Assembly (NCBI GenBank): GCA_029240105.1
Contig: JARBTR010000004.1
Span: forward strand, 1 to 64,000
Reading direction: 5' to 3'
DNA length: 64,000 nucleotides
From: Caryophanales bacterium
GTDB taxonomy: Bacteria; Bacillota; Bacilli; JARBTR01
How positions within the stretch are numbered: the first letter of the stretch is position 1; every line of letters starts with the position of its first letter. A program made the translations under genes and the position numbers. Below are positions 17,228-25,946 of the stretch, piece after piece. The notes below the pieces were generated by a model, which ran no database searches, was not told the DNA's origin, and saw only the letters and a program-made list of their open reading frames with translations.

Positions 17228-18448
17228 TTAAGTCATAATCCTTTTTTGACCGGTAATTTGTTGAATTGGTGCAATATTTTGCGTGAATTCTACAGTGCCA
17301 ACATATTTTCCTTCTTCATCACGCACAGCAAAATAGCGAATGTAAACAAATTTTTCACCCATCGGTATCCAGAAATCTTCATTGTCCTTAGCACCAGATT
17401 TAAAATCTTCTAAAAGTTTTTCGATAATATGAGCACTTTTTGGGGGGTGACAGTTTAGAACGGTCCGTCCAATGATAGCTTTCGTTCGAACGAAAATCGG
17501 ATCTGTTCCGTGTGAAAAAAACCGTACAATATCTTTATCATCGATGAAAGTTAGATCAATTGGTAAATGTCTTAACGTGAGCTGCAATTGTTTTACAGTG
17601 ACAATCCCTGTATCAAATTTTATAAAGCCTTTTTCAACTGAGTTTGTTTCAATATGGTCTCGTTTTGGAACCCAATTCCCTTTTGGCTCAATCAAACAAT
17701 ATCCAACTTCTTCGCTTTCTTCTGCAATTTTTACCCATTCATCTTCTGTTAAATGACTAAGCGCCATTGGAAACAATATATTTTCTTCTTTAAAGATCAT
17801 TTCTGTTGTTTCTTTAATAATAAAACGCAGAATGTCAATAATTGTTTCCCAACTTATACTTGGTTGAATCAGTTGTCTTTTTGCTTCCTTGATGTTATCA
17901 CGGATTTTATCATCTACTCCCCACATCACTTTTGTAGGGCCGTAAATTCCATACTTTTCTAAATACGGGAATAATAAGTTTTCTTTTCGACTATAGTGTT
18001 TATCGACATCATATAGTAGGTTCAAATCAGACACTACTTTAAAGATATTCTCTTCGCTTTTTTCCTTTTCAAGGCGATCTGTATGAATGGCTAGCTTAAT
18101 GTTTACAAGTTTATCAATTTCTTGGTTCTCAATTTTAAATGTGTGTATTGGATGGCCAGCCTGGAATTCAGGTTGAGTTGCTTGGTGTATCGTTTCGATG
18201 CTTGTACCTACTACAGCAGCATGTACAGAGCAAAGTCTTTGTATTTCTGAAACAGGTATCCCTTCTTCATTCATTAAAGCCTGTTCCATTTGTGATATTT
18301 CCTCTACAGAAACACTACCAATTTGTTCATTAAACAGAACTTTTACTTCTTCAACGCTTTTACCTTCATGTAGCAACTTAATAATATTTTTTAAAGCAGC
18401 TACCTTCTCTGGTTTTGGTTGCTCCCGATTATTAATCAACTCACTCAT
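17228..18448 (-). CDS. DUF438/hemerythrin/PAS domain protein
   Basis: A 406-residue cytoplasmic protein. An N-terminal DUF438 region (about 15-85) is followed by a hemerythrin-like HHE region (about 95-235) with HTDRLEKEKSEENI, DKHYSRKENLLFPYLEK and MIFKEENILFP, and then a PAS domain (about 280-400). Hemerythrin-type proteins bind a di-iron site and are linked to oxygen or nitric oxide responses. It follows the DUF1858 gene after 14 bases in one operon, a pairing that is common. RBS GGAGG. Confidence 0.88.
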   Translation of the reverse strand: MSELINNREQPKPEKVAALKNIIKLLHEGKSVEEVKVLFNEQIGSVSVEEISQMEQALMNEEGIPVSEIQRLCSVHAAVVGTSIETIHQATQPEFQAGHPIHTFKIENQEIDKLVNIKLAIHTDRLEKEKSEENIFKVVSDLNLLYDVDKHYSRKENLLFPYLEKYGIYGPTKVMWGVDDKIRDNIKEAKRQLIQPSISWETIIDILRFIIKETTEMIFKEENILFPMALSHLTEDEWVKIAEESEEVGYCLIEPKGNWVPKRDHIETNSVEKGFIKFDTGIVTVKQLQLTLRHLPIDLTFIDDKDIVRFFSHGTDPIFVRTKAIIGRTVLNCHPPKSAHIIEKLLEDFKSGAKDNEDFWIPMGEKFVYIRYFAVRDEEGKYVGTVEFTQNIAPIQQITGQKRIMT

Positions 18449-18462
18449 TTACTTACCTCCAT

Positions 18463-18684
18463 TTAAATAATCTCAAATCCATGTTTTTTAAAATTTTCTT
18501 GTATCAGCTCTAATGAAATACCTTTCATCTTTGCACCCTTTTCTATCGTCATCAAACGTCCTGCAGTATATAACATTCCAGGCTGTGTGATATTCTCAAA
18601 ACCACATTCCTTCATGATCCCTACAATCTCCGGATACTTTTGACTAAGCGTGTAGACACTTGTGTTTATAGAAATCTGGTTCAT
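18463..18684 (-). CDS. DUF1858 protein
   Basis: A 73-residue protein matching the DUF1858 (ScdA_N-like) domain: SVYTLSQKYPEIVGIMKECGF and a closing helix. Two ATGs are adjacent; the second (18684) has a better distance (5 bases) from AAGGAGG. First gene of a two-gene operon with the hemerythrin/PAS protein. DUF1858 proteins are associated with iron-sulfur repair or nitrogen-oxide stress in related families. Confidence 0.85.
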   Translation of the reverse strand: MNQISINTSVYTLSQKYPEIVGIMKECGFENITQPGMLYTAGRLMTIEKGAKMKGISLELIQENFKKHGFEII

Positions 18685-18710
18685 CATGTCCTCCTTACCA
18701 TCATATTAAC

Positions 18711-18731
18711 AATTGATAACATTTCTCAATT
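18711..18731. promoter_or_regulatory. Candidate operator of the DUF1858-DUF438 operon
   Basis: A perfect inverted repeat AATTGA-N9-TCAATT lies just downstream of a minus-strand TATAAT (around 18733-18738), so a bound repressor would overlap the start of transcription. The spacing differs from an FNR box (TTGA-N6-TCAA), so I cannot name the regulator. Confidence 0.35.
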
Positions 18732-18835
18732 ATTATTATAACGAGAACACAGAATATAGATTGTAATCCAAATCACATTTTTTACTATTATTTCTTATTT
18801 TTAATAAAAATTTCTTCCATTTTCATTTTTATTTT

Positions 18836-18867
18836 AAAAAACAAAAAAGAGCCCTTTCAGGCTCGGG
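18836..18867 (-). terminator. Terminator of gerE
   Basis: Minus-strand GAGCC-TGAAAG-GGCTC followed by TTTTTTGTTTTTT. Confidence 0.8.
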
Positions 18868-18898
18868 TGAAATTTTATAAAAATCCATAACAAGTACT

Positions 18899-19123
18899 CT
18901 AAAGCTCAAGTTCTCCCATTCGTAATAACTCAACAACTGCTTGCGAACGGCCTTTTACACCAATTTTTTGCATACTGTTCGAAATGTGATTTCTGACCGT
19001 TTTTTCACTGATGAACAGTTCCTTAGCGATTTCTTTTGTTGTTTTATCTTGAATGAGCAGTTCGAATACTTCCCGCTCGCGTTTGGTGAGCAGATGCTTA
19101 CGCGTATATTCATTGTCCTTCAA
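18899..19123 (-). CDS. gerE: Spore coat regulator GerE
   Basis: A 74-residue protein consisting only of a LuxR/GerE helix-turn-helix: LTKREREVFELLIQDKTTKE followed by IAKELFISEKTVRNHISN. Length and sequence match GerE, the last mother-cell regulator of sporulation, which controls coat genes together with SigK. A SigK-type promoter precedes it at 19172-19200, consistent with known regulation. Monocistronic with its own terminator. Confidence 0.96.
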   Translation of the reverse strand: MKDNEYTRKHLLTKREREVFELLIQDKTTKEIAKELFISEKTVRNHISNSMQKIGVKGRSQAVVELLRMGELEL

Positions 19124-19171
19124 CCTTTGTCCCTCCGATCCCGCATGCGAGGGTTAACTATTTTCTCTGTA

Positions 19172-19200
19172 TAACATATGAATAAATTAAAAAACCTGTT
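19172..19200 (-). promoter_or_regulatory. SigK-type promoter of gerE
   Basis: Minus strand AACA (19197-19200), 16 bases, CATATGTTA (19172-19180). This matches the SigK pattern (MACM-N16-CATANNNTA) at every constrained position. It lies 49-77 bases upstream of the start codon. Confidence 0.75.
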
Positions 19201-19266
19201 CATAAAAAAAGCCCGATAATGATAAAATGGACGAAAGTACTGCTTCAAATCGCATAGGGGGAAAAT

Positions 19267-19710
19267 ATGGGAAACATTCGGATATCACAAAAGTCTGCCA
19301 TATTAATTGAAAGACTGCGTGCACAAGGTTGTTCCGATGAACAATTAGTAAAGTGGATTGAAAATGACGACAATAAGCAATTTGAAAAGTTTAATGATGA
19401 TGTTTACACATTTGATACTTTTTTATCCTATGCAAAAGAGTATAAAGAGGATATTAAAGGAGCCATTCAAATTGGGTATCAAATAACCTTTAATACAATG
19501 GGTGGTCTACGTTACTGGATTGAAAATGCCTTTGGGTTAAGAGAGGAAATTGACTTTTTAGCTGAAGAGGGAAAAAAACTGGGTTTGAAGTTAAATTCCG
19601 ATCAAAAAGAAAAACTTAAAAGGTGTTTGGCATCAAATTGGGTAATGATTGAAAAAAATGGTTGCGTTGATTTGATTGTGTACGCCATTTGGTTACAAGA
19701 TAATAACTAA
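19267..19710 (+). CDS. Conserved-looking hypothetical protein
   Basis: A 147-residue soluble, helix-rich protein beginning behind GGGGGA. I recognise no family. Visible features are an N-terminal ISQKSAILIERLRAQGCSDE region, a central aromatic stretch GGLRYWIENAFGLREE, and one Cys in RCLASNW. No signal peptide or membrane segment. It is divergent from gerE and followed by a strong terminator, so it is a genuine single-gene unit. Confidence 0.75.
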   Translation: MGNIRISQKSAILIERLRAQGCSDEQLVKWIENDDNKQFEKFNDDVYTFDTFLSYAKEYKEDIKGAIQIGYQITFNTMGGLRYWIENAFGLREEIDFLAEEGKKLGLKLNSDQKEKLKRCLASNWVMIEKNGCVDLIVYAIWLQDNN

Positions 19711-19717
19711 TAAGTTG

Positions 19718-19755
19718 GTACAAAGTTCATGAATGAACTTTGTACATTTTTTTTT
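19718..19755 (+). terminator. Strong terminator
   Basis: Perfect 13-bp stem GTACAAAGTTCAT and complement with a two-base formal loop, then a run of ten T. Confidence 0.9.
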
Positions 19756-19835
19756 ATAAAAATTTATTAAAAAATAATAGAAAAAAGACTTTAATTCTGG
19801 ATATAAATAATTGATTTTGGGATTACAGGAAATAA

Positions 19836-19864
19836 TTGGCATCGATTATTTTTTGTAATATACT
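19836..19864 (+). promoter_or_regulatory. Sigma-A promoter of surface protein/sortase operon
   Basis: TTGGCA (19836-19841), 17-base spacer, TATACT (19859-19864). It lies 33 bases before the start codon of the acidic surface protein. Confidence 0.7.
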
Positions 19865-19896
19865 GTTAATGTATCTTAAAAAAGAGGAGTGGAGAA

Positions 19897-21339
19897 ATGA
19901 AGATAGTTTTAAGAACTGTTCTTGTATTTTGTTTAGGTTTCATCTTTTTTTTATCACCACAAAAAAGTTTTGCAGAACTTAATTCTTCTGATTTAAATCA
20001 ATTTTTAACTTCAGAAAATATTTCAAAAGAGAAGTTAGAAGATATTCTTTACATGTACTACCATGAGGATTTATTAAACTTTAATACAGTAACAGAATTA
20101 AATGCTGTTCTTGGAGAGAAGTTGACTTCTGAAACATTGCAAACCATCATCTCAGATAATGAATTTACAGATGAAGCAGAATTAACTCAATTTCTACAAA
20201 ATAATTATGAAGTAGAGGAAGACTCTACCATAATTGAAACTTACATTTACAAAACAGCACTTGAAAATGCGTTATCATACTATACTCCTATTACTCCTGA
20301 AAGTTTACAAGAATGGCTAATATCATTTGATTTAACTTCAGAAGAAGTTTCAGCTCTTTTCGCTGAAAATAATGACTCAATATCAAATTATAGATATATA
20401 GAAGATATGCAAAGAGTTTATTTTGAATATGAATTTTCAAAAATAACACCACTTACCGAAGAAACACTTCAAGAGTGGTTAGATGAAAATGGACTTATTC
20501 AAGAAGATGTAGAAGCACTTTTTGTTGAGTATGACGATGCTATTACAAACTATGAAACTATTGAAGATCTTGATATGGCCTATTTTAGCTACATAATAGA
20601 AAAAGAAATGAAAGAAATGCTTAACAAGTTAGGTCTTACAGATGAAGAATTTACCGCTTTAAATAATCATTTTGAATCTCTAAAACTCGAAGAAAGAGAA
20701 GAAGAACTTACTGCTAAGTTCGAAGAATTTTTTTCAAGATTTGAAGATTTAAATCTCGATCAAATAGAAGATCCGAAGGATTTAACGGATGCACAAAAAA
20801 CAGAAATTTCATCTATAATTTCTGATGTACTAGCTATTTTTGATTTAAAAATCTCCTTTACACTTGAAATAGATGGAAAAACACAAGATATACAATTAGA
20901 AGATCTCATTTTCCAAGATACCATTATTGGTGATTACTCTTTAAAAAGCAGTTTATTAGATAATTTCGTTTTAGATACCAACTCTTTAGAAAATTTCTCA
21001 TTAGCAGATATTTTTTTACCTGATTTCTCATTTTCTATAAATATTTCTAAACTCGATGGTACACTCTTAGCTGATCTTCAAATTACAGATGAATTTATTT
21101 CTGAATATTTACCTGAGCTTAAAGAAAGTATAAAACAATTTTTAAGTTCTATTCCTTCTTTACCAACTAACGGAAATACAGACTCTGGTAATGGAACAAG
21201 TGAACCGAAACCTACTCCACCAGTAATAACAGGTGGAAAATTACCAAATACTTCTGGAAATTATCTCGAAAGTTTACTATTTGGATTATTTCTAATTGGA
21301 ATTGGGACCATGTTATTATTAAAGAAAAGAATGGCTTAA
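19897..21339 (+). CDS. Acidic LPXTG-like cell-wall protein (LPNTS sorting signal)
   Basis: A 480-residue secreted protein: signal peptide (1-26, ending SFA), a strongly acidic body rich in Asp and Glu, a Pro/Gly/Ser linker, and a sorting signal LPNTS at about residue 447 followed by a hydrophobic segment and KKRMA. Internal repeats of about 70 residues occur between 130 and 240 (TPESLQEWL...; TEETLQEWL...). This matches the processed acidic surface proteins found next to class D sortases in Bacillales. GAGGAGTGG upstream. The dedicated sortase follows after one base. Biological role unknown. Confidence 0.85.
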   Translation: MKIVLRTVLVFCLGFIFFLSPQKSFAELNSSDLNQFLTSENISKEKLEDILYMYYHEDLLNFNTVTELNAVLGEKLTSETLQTIISDNEFTDEAELTQFLQNNYEVEEDSTIIETYIYKTALENALSYYTPITPESLQEWLISFDLTSEEVSALFAENNDSISNYRYIEDMQRVYFEYEFSKITPLTEETLQEWLDENGLIQEDVEALFVEYDDAITNYETIEDLDMAYFSYIIEKEMKEMLNKLGLTDEEFTALNNHFESLKLEEREEELTAKFEEFFSRFEDLNLDQIEDPKDLTDAQKTEISSIISDVLAIFDLKISFTLEIDGKTQDIQLEDLIFQDTIIGDYSLKSSLLDNFVLDTNSLENFSLADIFLPDFSFSINISKLDGTLLADLQITDEFISEYLPELKESIKQFLSSIPSLPTNGNTDSGNGTSEPKPTPPVITGGKLPNTSGNYLESLLFGLFLIGIGTMLLLKKRMA

Positions 21340-21340
21340 T

Positions 21341-21982
21341 ATGTTTAATAATAATTTGATTATAAGAATCCTTGCTCTATTGCTTATTACAATTGGTGTT
21401 ATTAGTACTTATAGAGGTGTTCGTCCATTGTTTTTTTCAAAGATTGAAACCATTGAAGAAAATAAGAAAGAGACTAAAGAAATAAAAGGAAACAATAATA
21501 CGGATGAAAGTAACAAAGTTAAGGACGCTGTTGATTCATTAAGTTTAAATCAGGATTTAAGTCCAATAATAGCAAATAAAAACGAAGTAGTAGGTAAATT
21601 AACTATTCCAAAATTGAAGAAGAAAATGGCTATTTTAGAAGGGACAAGCGAGGATGTACTCTCAAATGGGGTGGGACATTTTAGTGATAGTGCACTTCCT
21701 GGAGAAAACAATAATGTTGTTTTATCTGGTCATAGAGATACCGTTTTTCGAAATCTTGGGAAATTGAAAATAGGTGATCAACTAATAGTTGAAACCTCCG
21801 ATGGTGTTTTTACATATAAGATCTTTCAAACTAAAATCGTTGATAAAGATGACCGAACTATCATCATACCTACACCAAAGGAAATCTTAACACTTACAAC
21901 CTGCTATCCATTTAATTTTATAGGTGATGCTCCAGAAAGATATATTGTTTCAGCAAACCTACTAGAAAAAACAATGAATTAA
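21341..21982 (+). CDS. Class D sortase
   Basis: A 213-residue membrane-anchored transpeptidase. N-terminal segment about 5-28, a charged spacer rich in Lys/Glu/Asn, and the catalytic domain from about 85. Catalytic residues are visible: His in LSGHRDTVF, Cys in LTTCYPF and Arg in APERYIV. Immediately downstream of the LPNTS protein, which is its probable substrate; the class D YhcS sortase of B. subtilis similarly uses an LPDTS protein. Confidence 0.93.
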   Translation: MFNNNLIIRILALLLITIGVISTYRGVRPLFFSKIETIEENKKETKEIKGNNNTDESNKVKDAVDSLSLNQDLSPIIANKNEVVGKLTIPKLKKKMAILEGTSEDVLSNGVGHFSDSALPGENNNVVLSGHRDTVFRNLGKLKIGDQLIVETSDGVFTYKIFQTKIVDKDDRTIIIPTPKEILTLTTCYPFNFIGDAPERYIVSANLLEKTMN

Positions 21983-21988
21983 GTATTT

Positions 21989-22033
21989 CCTGTATAAATT
22001 CAAAGTGAATTAGAATTTATACAGGTTTTTTTT
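21989..22033 (+). terminator. Terminator of the sortase operon
   Basis: 13-bp stem CCTGTATAAATTC and complement, 11-base loop, then at least eight T. Confidence 0.9.
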
Positions 22034-22194
22034 TCAAGATTTCTAAAATTTAAAAATCAATAGCAGTTGTATTTATGATAAAAATAGTCATTACTAAAAT
22101 TTTTTAAAATTACACTTTAATATTGGGCATTCGTTTATAATAAGATAAACAAATTGGATTTTTTACAATAAACTTAAGGGGTATTCGAAACGAA

Positions 22195-22617
22195 ATGACA
22201 AACTCTGAGATGCAAATTCCTTATTTCGGGTATGAATTGATTCGTGGTCATGTGTTAAAAAATGTTTTGGGTAAAGAAGCCCAGCAATTGTTGTACTGGA
22301 TGGGCAAGCAATTAGCACGAGAATATCCACTACATACATTAGATGCAGTTTATGACTTCTTCCAAAAAGCGGGTTGGGGAAATTTGACTCTCGAAAAGCA
22401 AAAATCAGACGAACTAATCTTTCGTTTAGATGGCCCCTTTGTAGAAGCACGTTTACAGCATAGCGATGAAACGGAGTATCGTTTGGAAACAGGATTTTTA
22501 GCTCGTCAATTTGAGCTTCAAAATAAGTGCGTGACTGAAGCTTTTGAGGAAATTAAAAGGAAAAAAAGCTGTGTATTGATTACCGTTAAATGGGATGATC
22601 AAGACATTACAGAATAA
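22195..22617 (+). CDS. yslB: YslB family protein (DUF2507)
   Basis: A 140-residue soluble protein matching YslB/DUF2507: PYFGYELIRGHVLKNVLGKE near the start, LLYWMGKQLAREYPL, and a V4R-like fold. It lies in the B. subtilis-like neighbourhood upstream of uvrC. Function is not established. A strong terminator follows. Confidence 0.9.
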   Translation: MTNSEMQIPYFGYELIRGHVLKNVLGKEAQQLLYWMGKQLAREYPLHTLDAVYDFFQKAGWGNLTLEKQKSDELIFRLDGPFVEARLQHSDETEYRLETGFLARQFELQNKCVTEAFEEIKRKKSCVLITVKWDDQDITE

Positions 22618-22637
22618 ATTAAAAAGAATAAAAAGCA

Positions 22638-22682
22638 GGCCCAAAGGAAGTCAGTGAAGTTGACTTCTTTTGGACCTTTTTT
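22638..22682 (+). terminator. Terminator of yslB
   Basis: Long stem GG.CCAAA.GAAGTCA/TGACTTC.TTTGG.CC, then six T. Its end touches the stop codon of the convergent GNAT gene. Confidence 0.85.
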
Positions 22683-23238
22683 ATGCATCTAAAAGTTGTG
22701 TGCATTTAAATGATGGTTGCTTTGGCAAGAGGTAAGACATAAATAAGTCTTTTGGAATTTCATATAATTCGAAAATATCACCGTTTGCATTTAGTCGCTC
22801 ATAAATTGATCTTCTTGTCTCGTTAGCTTTTACTACATAAGGTAATTTTTCAGTAGATTTTATAGATCGAATGTTTTCTTTTCGGATCCGCATATAAACT
22901 GTCTCGATACCTAATTCGCAAAAAAGTTCTTTCAAAAAATAAGATTTAGCAGGGCCATTAAAACCTTTTCCATGATACGGTTTTCCAAGCCAAGTGCCCA
23001 AAAACCCAGTATTATTTTCAATATCAAATAAATTAATTGTACCGATAGGATTTCCCCATTGATCAAGTATCGTTCGGGATATTATTTCGCCACGCTCTTC
23101 AGCTTCAATTGTTTGTTTTGTTAATACTAAGAATTCTTCAAATGAGCTAGCTTTATGACGAACAAACGGGAAAACTTCTGGATGTTTCATAAGTTCATAT
23201 AAAACATGACTTTCATGTAAATCTCGTTTTTTAAGCAT
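22681..23238 (-). CDS. GNAT N-acetyltransferase
   Basis: A 185-residue RimJ/RimL-type acetyltransferase: the acetyl-CoA region reads LGTWLGKPYHGKGFNGPAKS and is followed by IETVYMRIRKENIRSIKS. The start at 23238 has GAGGAGG upstream; the 13-codon extension upstream is unlikely. Substrate unknown. Convergent with yslB. Confidence 0.85.
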   Translation of the reverse strand: MLKKRDLHESHVLYELMKHPEVFPFVRHKASSFEEFLVLTKQTIEAEERGEIISRTILDQWGNPIGTINLFDIENNTGFLGTWLGKPYHGKGFNGPAKSYFLKELFCELGIETVYMRIRKENIRSIKSTEKLPYVVKANETRRSIYERLNANGDIFELYEIPKDLFMSYLLPKQPSFKCTQLLDA

Positions 23239-23334
23239 AATATCCCTCCTCTCGGTTATTCCCTTACCATATTTCATTTTACACTTTCAAAATAACTGTA
23301 CCTACAGGCATTAACTGATGTGCTAAAAGGGCAG

Positions 23335-23373
23335 TAAAAGGAGTAAATCTGATAAACAGCTTTACTCCTTTTA
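23335..23373. other. Stem-loop in a 343-base gap
   Basis: A perfect 13-bp stem TAAAAGGAGTAAA and complement with a 13-base loop. It could be a weak terminator but has no long T run on either strand. The rest of 23239-23581 is AT-rich and shows nothing else. Confidence 0.4.
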
Positions 23374-23581
23374 TGAAATGGCAATGTTAAAAAAAATTAA
23401 ATTTATGTTCTAATATAAACCAATTATAATACAAAACTTCATAATATATAGTGGATAATACTTCTATTTCAGAATACTTTTTAAAATAATAACTTTCGAA
23501 ACTTTGATTAAAAAATTGGAAAATGTCTAGATTAAACATAATGTTAAAGATAAGAAACCTTATCCCACAAAATTTCTAGTA

Positions 23582-24055
23582 CTAATAATTGATTGTAATT
23601 GATTTTCCAAGAATCTTTGGTAGATCAATTATTAATTTTGTATCTGACCCAATATAACTTACTATGATTTCTCCCTTTCGGTAGAAATGTGGTTTATCTA
23701 CCCAGGAGATCATTCCAAAACCATTTTTAGATATACCCTGTGCTTCTTTTATAGCTTCTTCTTCATTTTGATATTCATAAATAGCCAATCTTTGGCTGTC
23801 AACTGTGTAGTAAGTAGGATAAACCGAAAGGAAAGTCCAATCTCCAGTTTCCTCCTTAATAACTGTATAACCTACATCTTCTAGACTCTGTATAAAATTT
23901 TGAGATTCAGTATTTTTTGCATCTGTATTAACTGGTTTTGTAGGACTAGAATTTCTCGGGTTACTTTTGATAATGGTTTTATTCGTAATACTGTTAGAAC
24001 TAGTACACCCTGATAAAAATAAAACTATTAAAATAAAAAAAGCCATTTTTTTCAT
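23582..24055 (-). CDS. Putative lipoprotein, function unknown
   Basis: A 157-residue product starting at ATG 24055 behind GAGGGGG. Signal peptide with lipobox LSGC (Cys about residue 17), a Ser/Thr/Asn-rich linker, then a small compact domain (about 50-155) with IQSLEDVGYTVIKEETGDW and VSYIGSDTKLIIDLPKILG. It resembles small DUF-type lipoproteins in which a polar gene product is exported, but I cannot name the family. Confidence 0.7.
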   Translation of the reverse strand: MKKMAFFILIVLFLSGCTSSNSITNKTIIKSNPRNSSPTKPVNTDAKNTESQNFIQSLEDVGYTVIKEETGDWTFLSVYPTYYTVDSQRLAIYEYQNEEEAIKEAQGISKNGFGMISWVDKPHFYRKGEIIVSYIGSDTKLIIDLPKILGKSITINY

Positions 24056-24133
24056 TGGTAACCCCCTCATTATTAGTATTTTCGTCTAGAATAATTATAG
24101 TGTCAAATTTAAAGGAATATTTCACTTAAAATA

Positions 24134-24204
24134 AAAAGGAGAGCATGTAGGTCACCCTAAAAGTTAAACTCTAACTTTCGAGGGCGGTAAAATGCACTCC
24201 TTTT
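24134..24204 (-). terminator. Branched terminator after uvrC
   Basis: Outer arms AAAAGGAG/CTCCTTTT enclose inner arms AAAGTTA/TAACTTT; TATTTT follows on the minus strand. Confidence 0.75.
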
Positions 24205-24222
24205 GTTTTGAATTCTATAAAT

Positions 24223-25917
24223 TTAACGATCCTTATTTTCTTCTGCTTGCAATTCTTTCATAATTTCAGGAACCACATTTTTAGGCATGCCTAGTTTTAT
24301 GAATTCATCTTCAGTTGCCTCACGCATTTTCTTAACAGAACCAAAGTGCTTCAGTAGTGCTTTTTTTCGCTTCGGCCCAATACCTTCAATGCTATCCAAG
24401 ATAGATGAGAATGAGTTCTTTCCACGTGTTTGGCGATGGAATGTAATGGCAAATCGATGCACCTCATCTTGTATCCGTTGCAGAAGGTAGAATTCTTGTG
24501 AGTTTCTATCCATTGGGATAACCTGAAGTGGTTTTCCAAATAAGAGTTCTGCTGTTCTGTGCTTGTCATCTTTTGCAAGACCTGCAATTGGAATGGCTTG
24601 TCCCAATTCATCTTCGATTACTTCACGAACGGCTTCAATATGCCCTTTTCCTCCATCAACGATAATTAAATCAGGAAGTGGTAGAGATTCCGTTAAAAGT
24701 CTTGTATACCTACGTCGGACAACCTCTCTCATTGAATCATAATCATTTGGACCTACTACGGTCTTAATTTTAAATTTGCGGTATTCCTTTTTCTCTGGTT
24801 TGCCATCAATGAATACGACCATGGCTGATACTGGATCTGCACCTTGGATATTTGAGTTATCAAACGTTTCAATTCGATGCGGTGTATAAATATTTAGTAA
24901 CTTTCCGATGTTTTCGACAGCTTTTACCGTACGACTTGCATCTCGTTCAATTAGTGAGAATTTTTCTGTTATTGCTATTTCTGCATTTTTGATTGCTAGC
25001 TTCACTATAGGCTTAAAGTTTTGTGGTTGCGCATAGAAAAGCCCAAGGAATACAAGGAATTCTTCTGCAGGTTCATCATAAATCGGAAATATGGATGCCT
25101 GGCGTTCAATCATACGACCACGACGAATATGGAAAACTTGCGTGCACATCCAACCCTTTTCAACAGCATATCCAAAAATATCTCGATCAGTTGTATCGTT
25201 GAGTGAGATATTTTGTTTTTCCATGATGCTGTCAATCGCTTGAATTTGATCGCGATATTCCTTCGCCTGTTCAAAGTCTAGACGTTCTGATGCATCCATC
25301 ATTTTCTGTTTTATTTGATCCTTTATTTCCTTCACGTCTCCGTTTAAAAATCGAATGACACTTTCAGACATTTCTTTGTATGCTTCTTCAGGAACTTCTT
25401 TTTCGCATGGACCTAGACATTGTTCAATATGGTAATAAAGGCATAACTTTTTTGGAACGGTTGGGCATTTACGAAACTGATAGAGTCTATCAAGTAGCTT
25501 TACTGTTTCATTTGCTGCCCCAGCATTCGGGTATGGCCCAAAATACTTAGCTTTATCACGTTTAACTTCCCTTGTTGTAGTTAAAACCGGGTGGCGTTCA
25601 TTTGATATTTTAATATATGGATAGGATTTATCATCCTTAAGACGTATGTTGTACTTAGGGTAGTATTTCTGAATCAGATTCATTTCAAGGATCAGTGATT
25701 CAATGTTCGAGCCAACTACGATGTACTCGAAATCTGCAATTTCAGCTACAAGCCGCATGGTTTTCTCGTCATGTGCACCTGAGAAATACGAACGAACACG
25801 ATTCTTAAGAATCTTCGCCTTTCCAACGTAAATGATTGTACCCTGACGATCCTTCATGAGGTAACATCCTGGGTTATCTGGCAAAATCGCCAATTTATTT
25901 CGAATGACATCGTTCAT
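24223..25917 (-). CDS. uvrC: Excinuclease ABC subunit C (short linker variant)
   Basis: Nucleotide excision repair nuclease. Order: GIY-YIG domain (about 10-95; [15 protein letters not shown]), Cys-rich region ([21 protein letters not shown]), UVR helix (about 200-235), RNase H-like domain ([16 protein letters not shown]) and C-terminal helix-hairpin-helix repeats ([17 protein letters not shown]). The 564 residues are about 30 fewer than usual for Bacilli. The shortfall lies near residue 300, where FYAQPQNF runs directly into [14 protein letters not shown]; other Bacilli have a longer segment there. ATG 25917 chosen with AAAGGA upstream; GTG 25926 is an alternative. Confidence 0.95.
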   Translation of the reverse strand: MNDVIRNKLAILPDNPGCYLMKDRQGTIIYVGKAKILKNRVRSYFSGAHDEKTMRLVAEIADFEYIVVGSNIESLILEMNLIQKYYPKYNIRLKDDKSYPYIKISNERHPVLTTTREVKRDKAKYFGPYPNAGAANETVKLLDRLYQFRKCPTVPKKLCLYYHIEQCLGPCEKEVPEEAYKEMSESVIRFLNGDVKEIKDQIKQKMMDASERLDFEQAKEYRDQIQAIDSIMEKQNISLNDTTDRDIFGYAVEKGWMCTQVFHIRRGRMIERQASIFPIYDEPAEEFLVFLGLFYAQPQNFKPIVKLAIKNAEIAITEKFSLIERDASRTVKAVENIGKLLNIYTPHRIETFDNSNIQGADPVSAMVVFIDGKPEKKEYRKFKIKTVVGPNDYDSMREVVRRRYTRLLTESLPLPDLIIVDGGKGHIEAVREVIEDELGQAIPIAGLAKDDKHRTAELLFGKPLQVIPMDRNSQEFYLLQRIQDEVHRFAITFHRQTRGKNSFSSILDSIEGIGPKRKKALLKHFGSVKKMREATEDEFIKLGMPKNVVPEIMKELQAEENKDR

Positions 25918-25946
25918 CTTTCTCACATCCTTTGTTTAGGTGCTGA

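Noticed and set aside
18711-18731. FNR box upstream of the DUF1858 gene
   Set aside because: The half-sites fit poorly and the spacer is 9 rather than 6 bases, so I kept it only as an unassigned inverted repeat.
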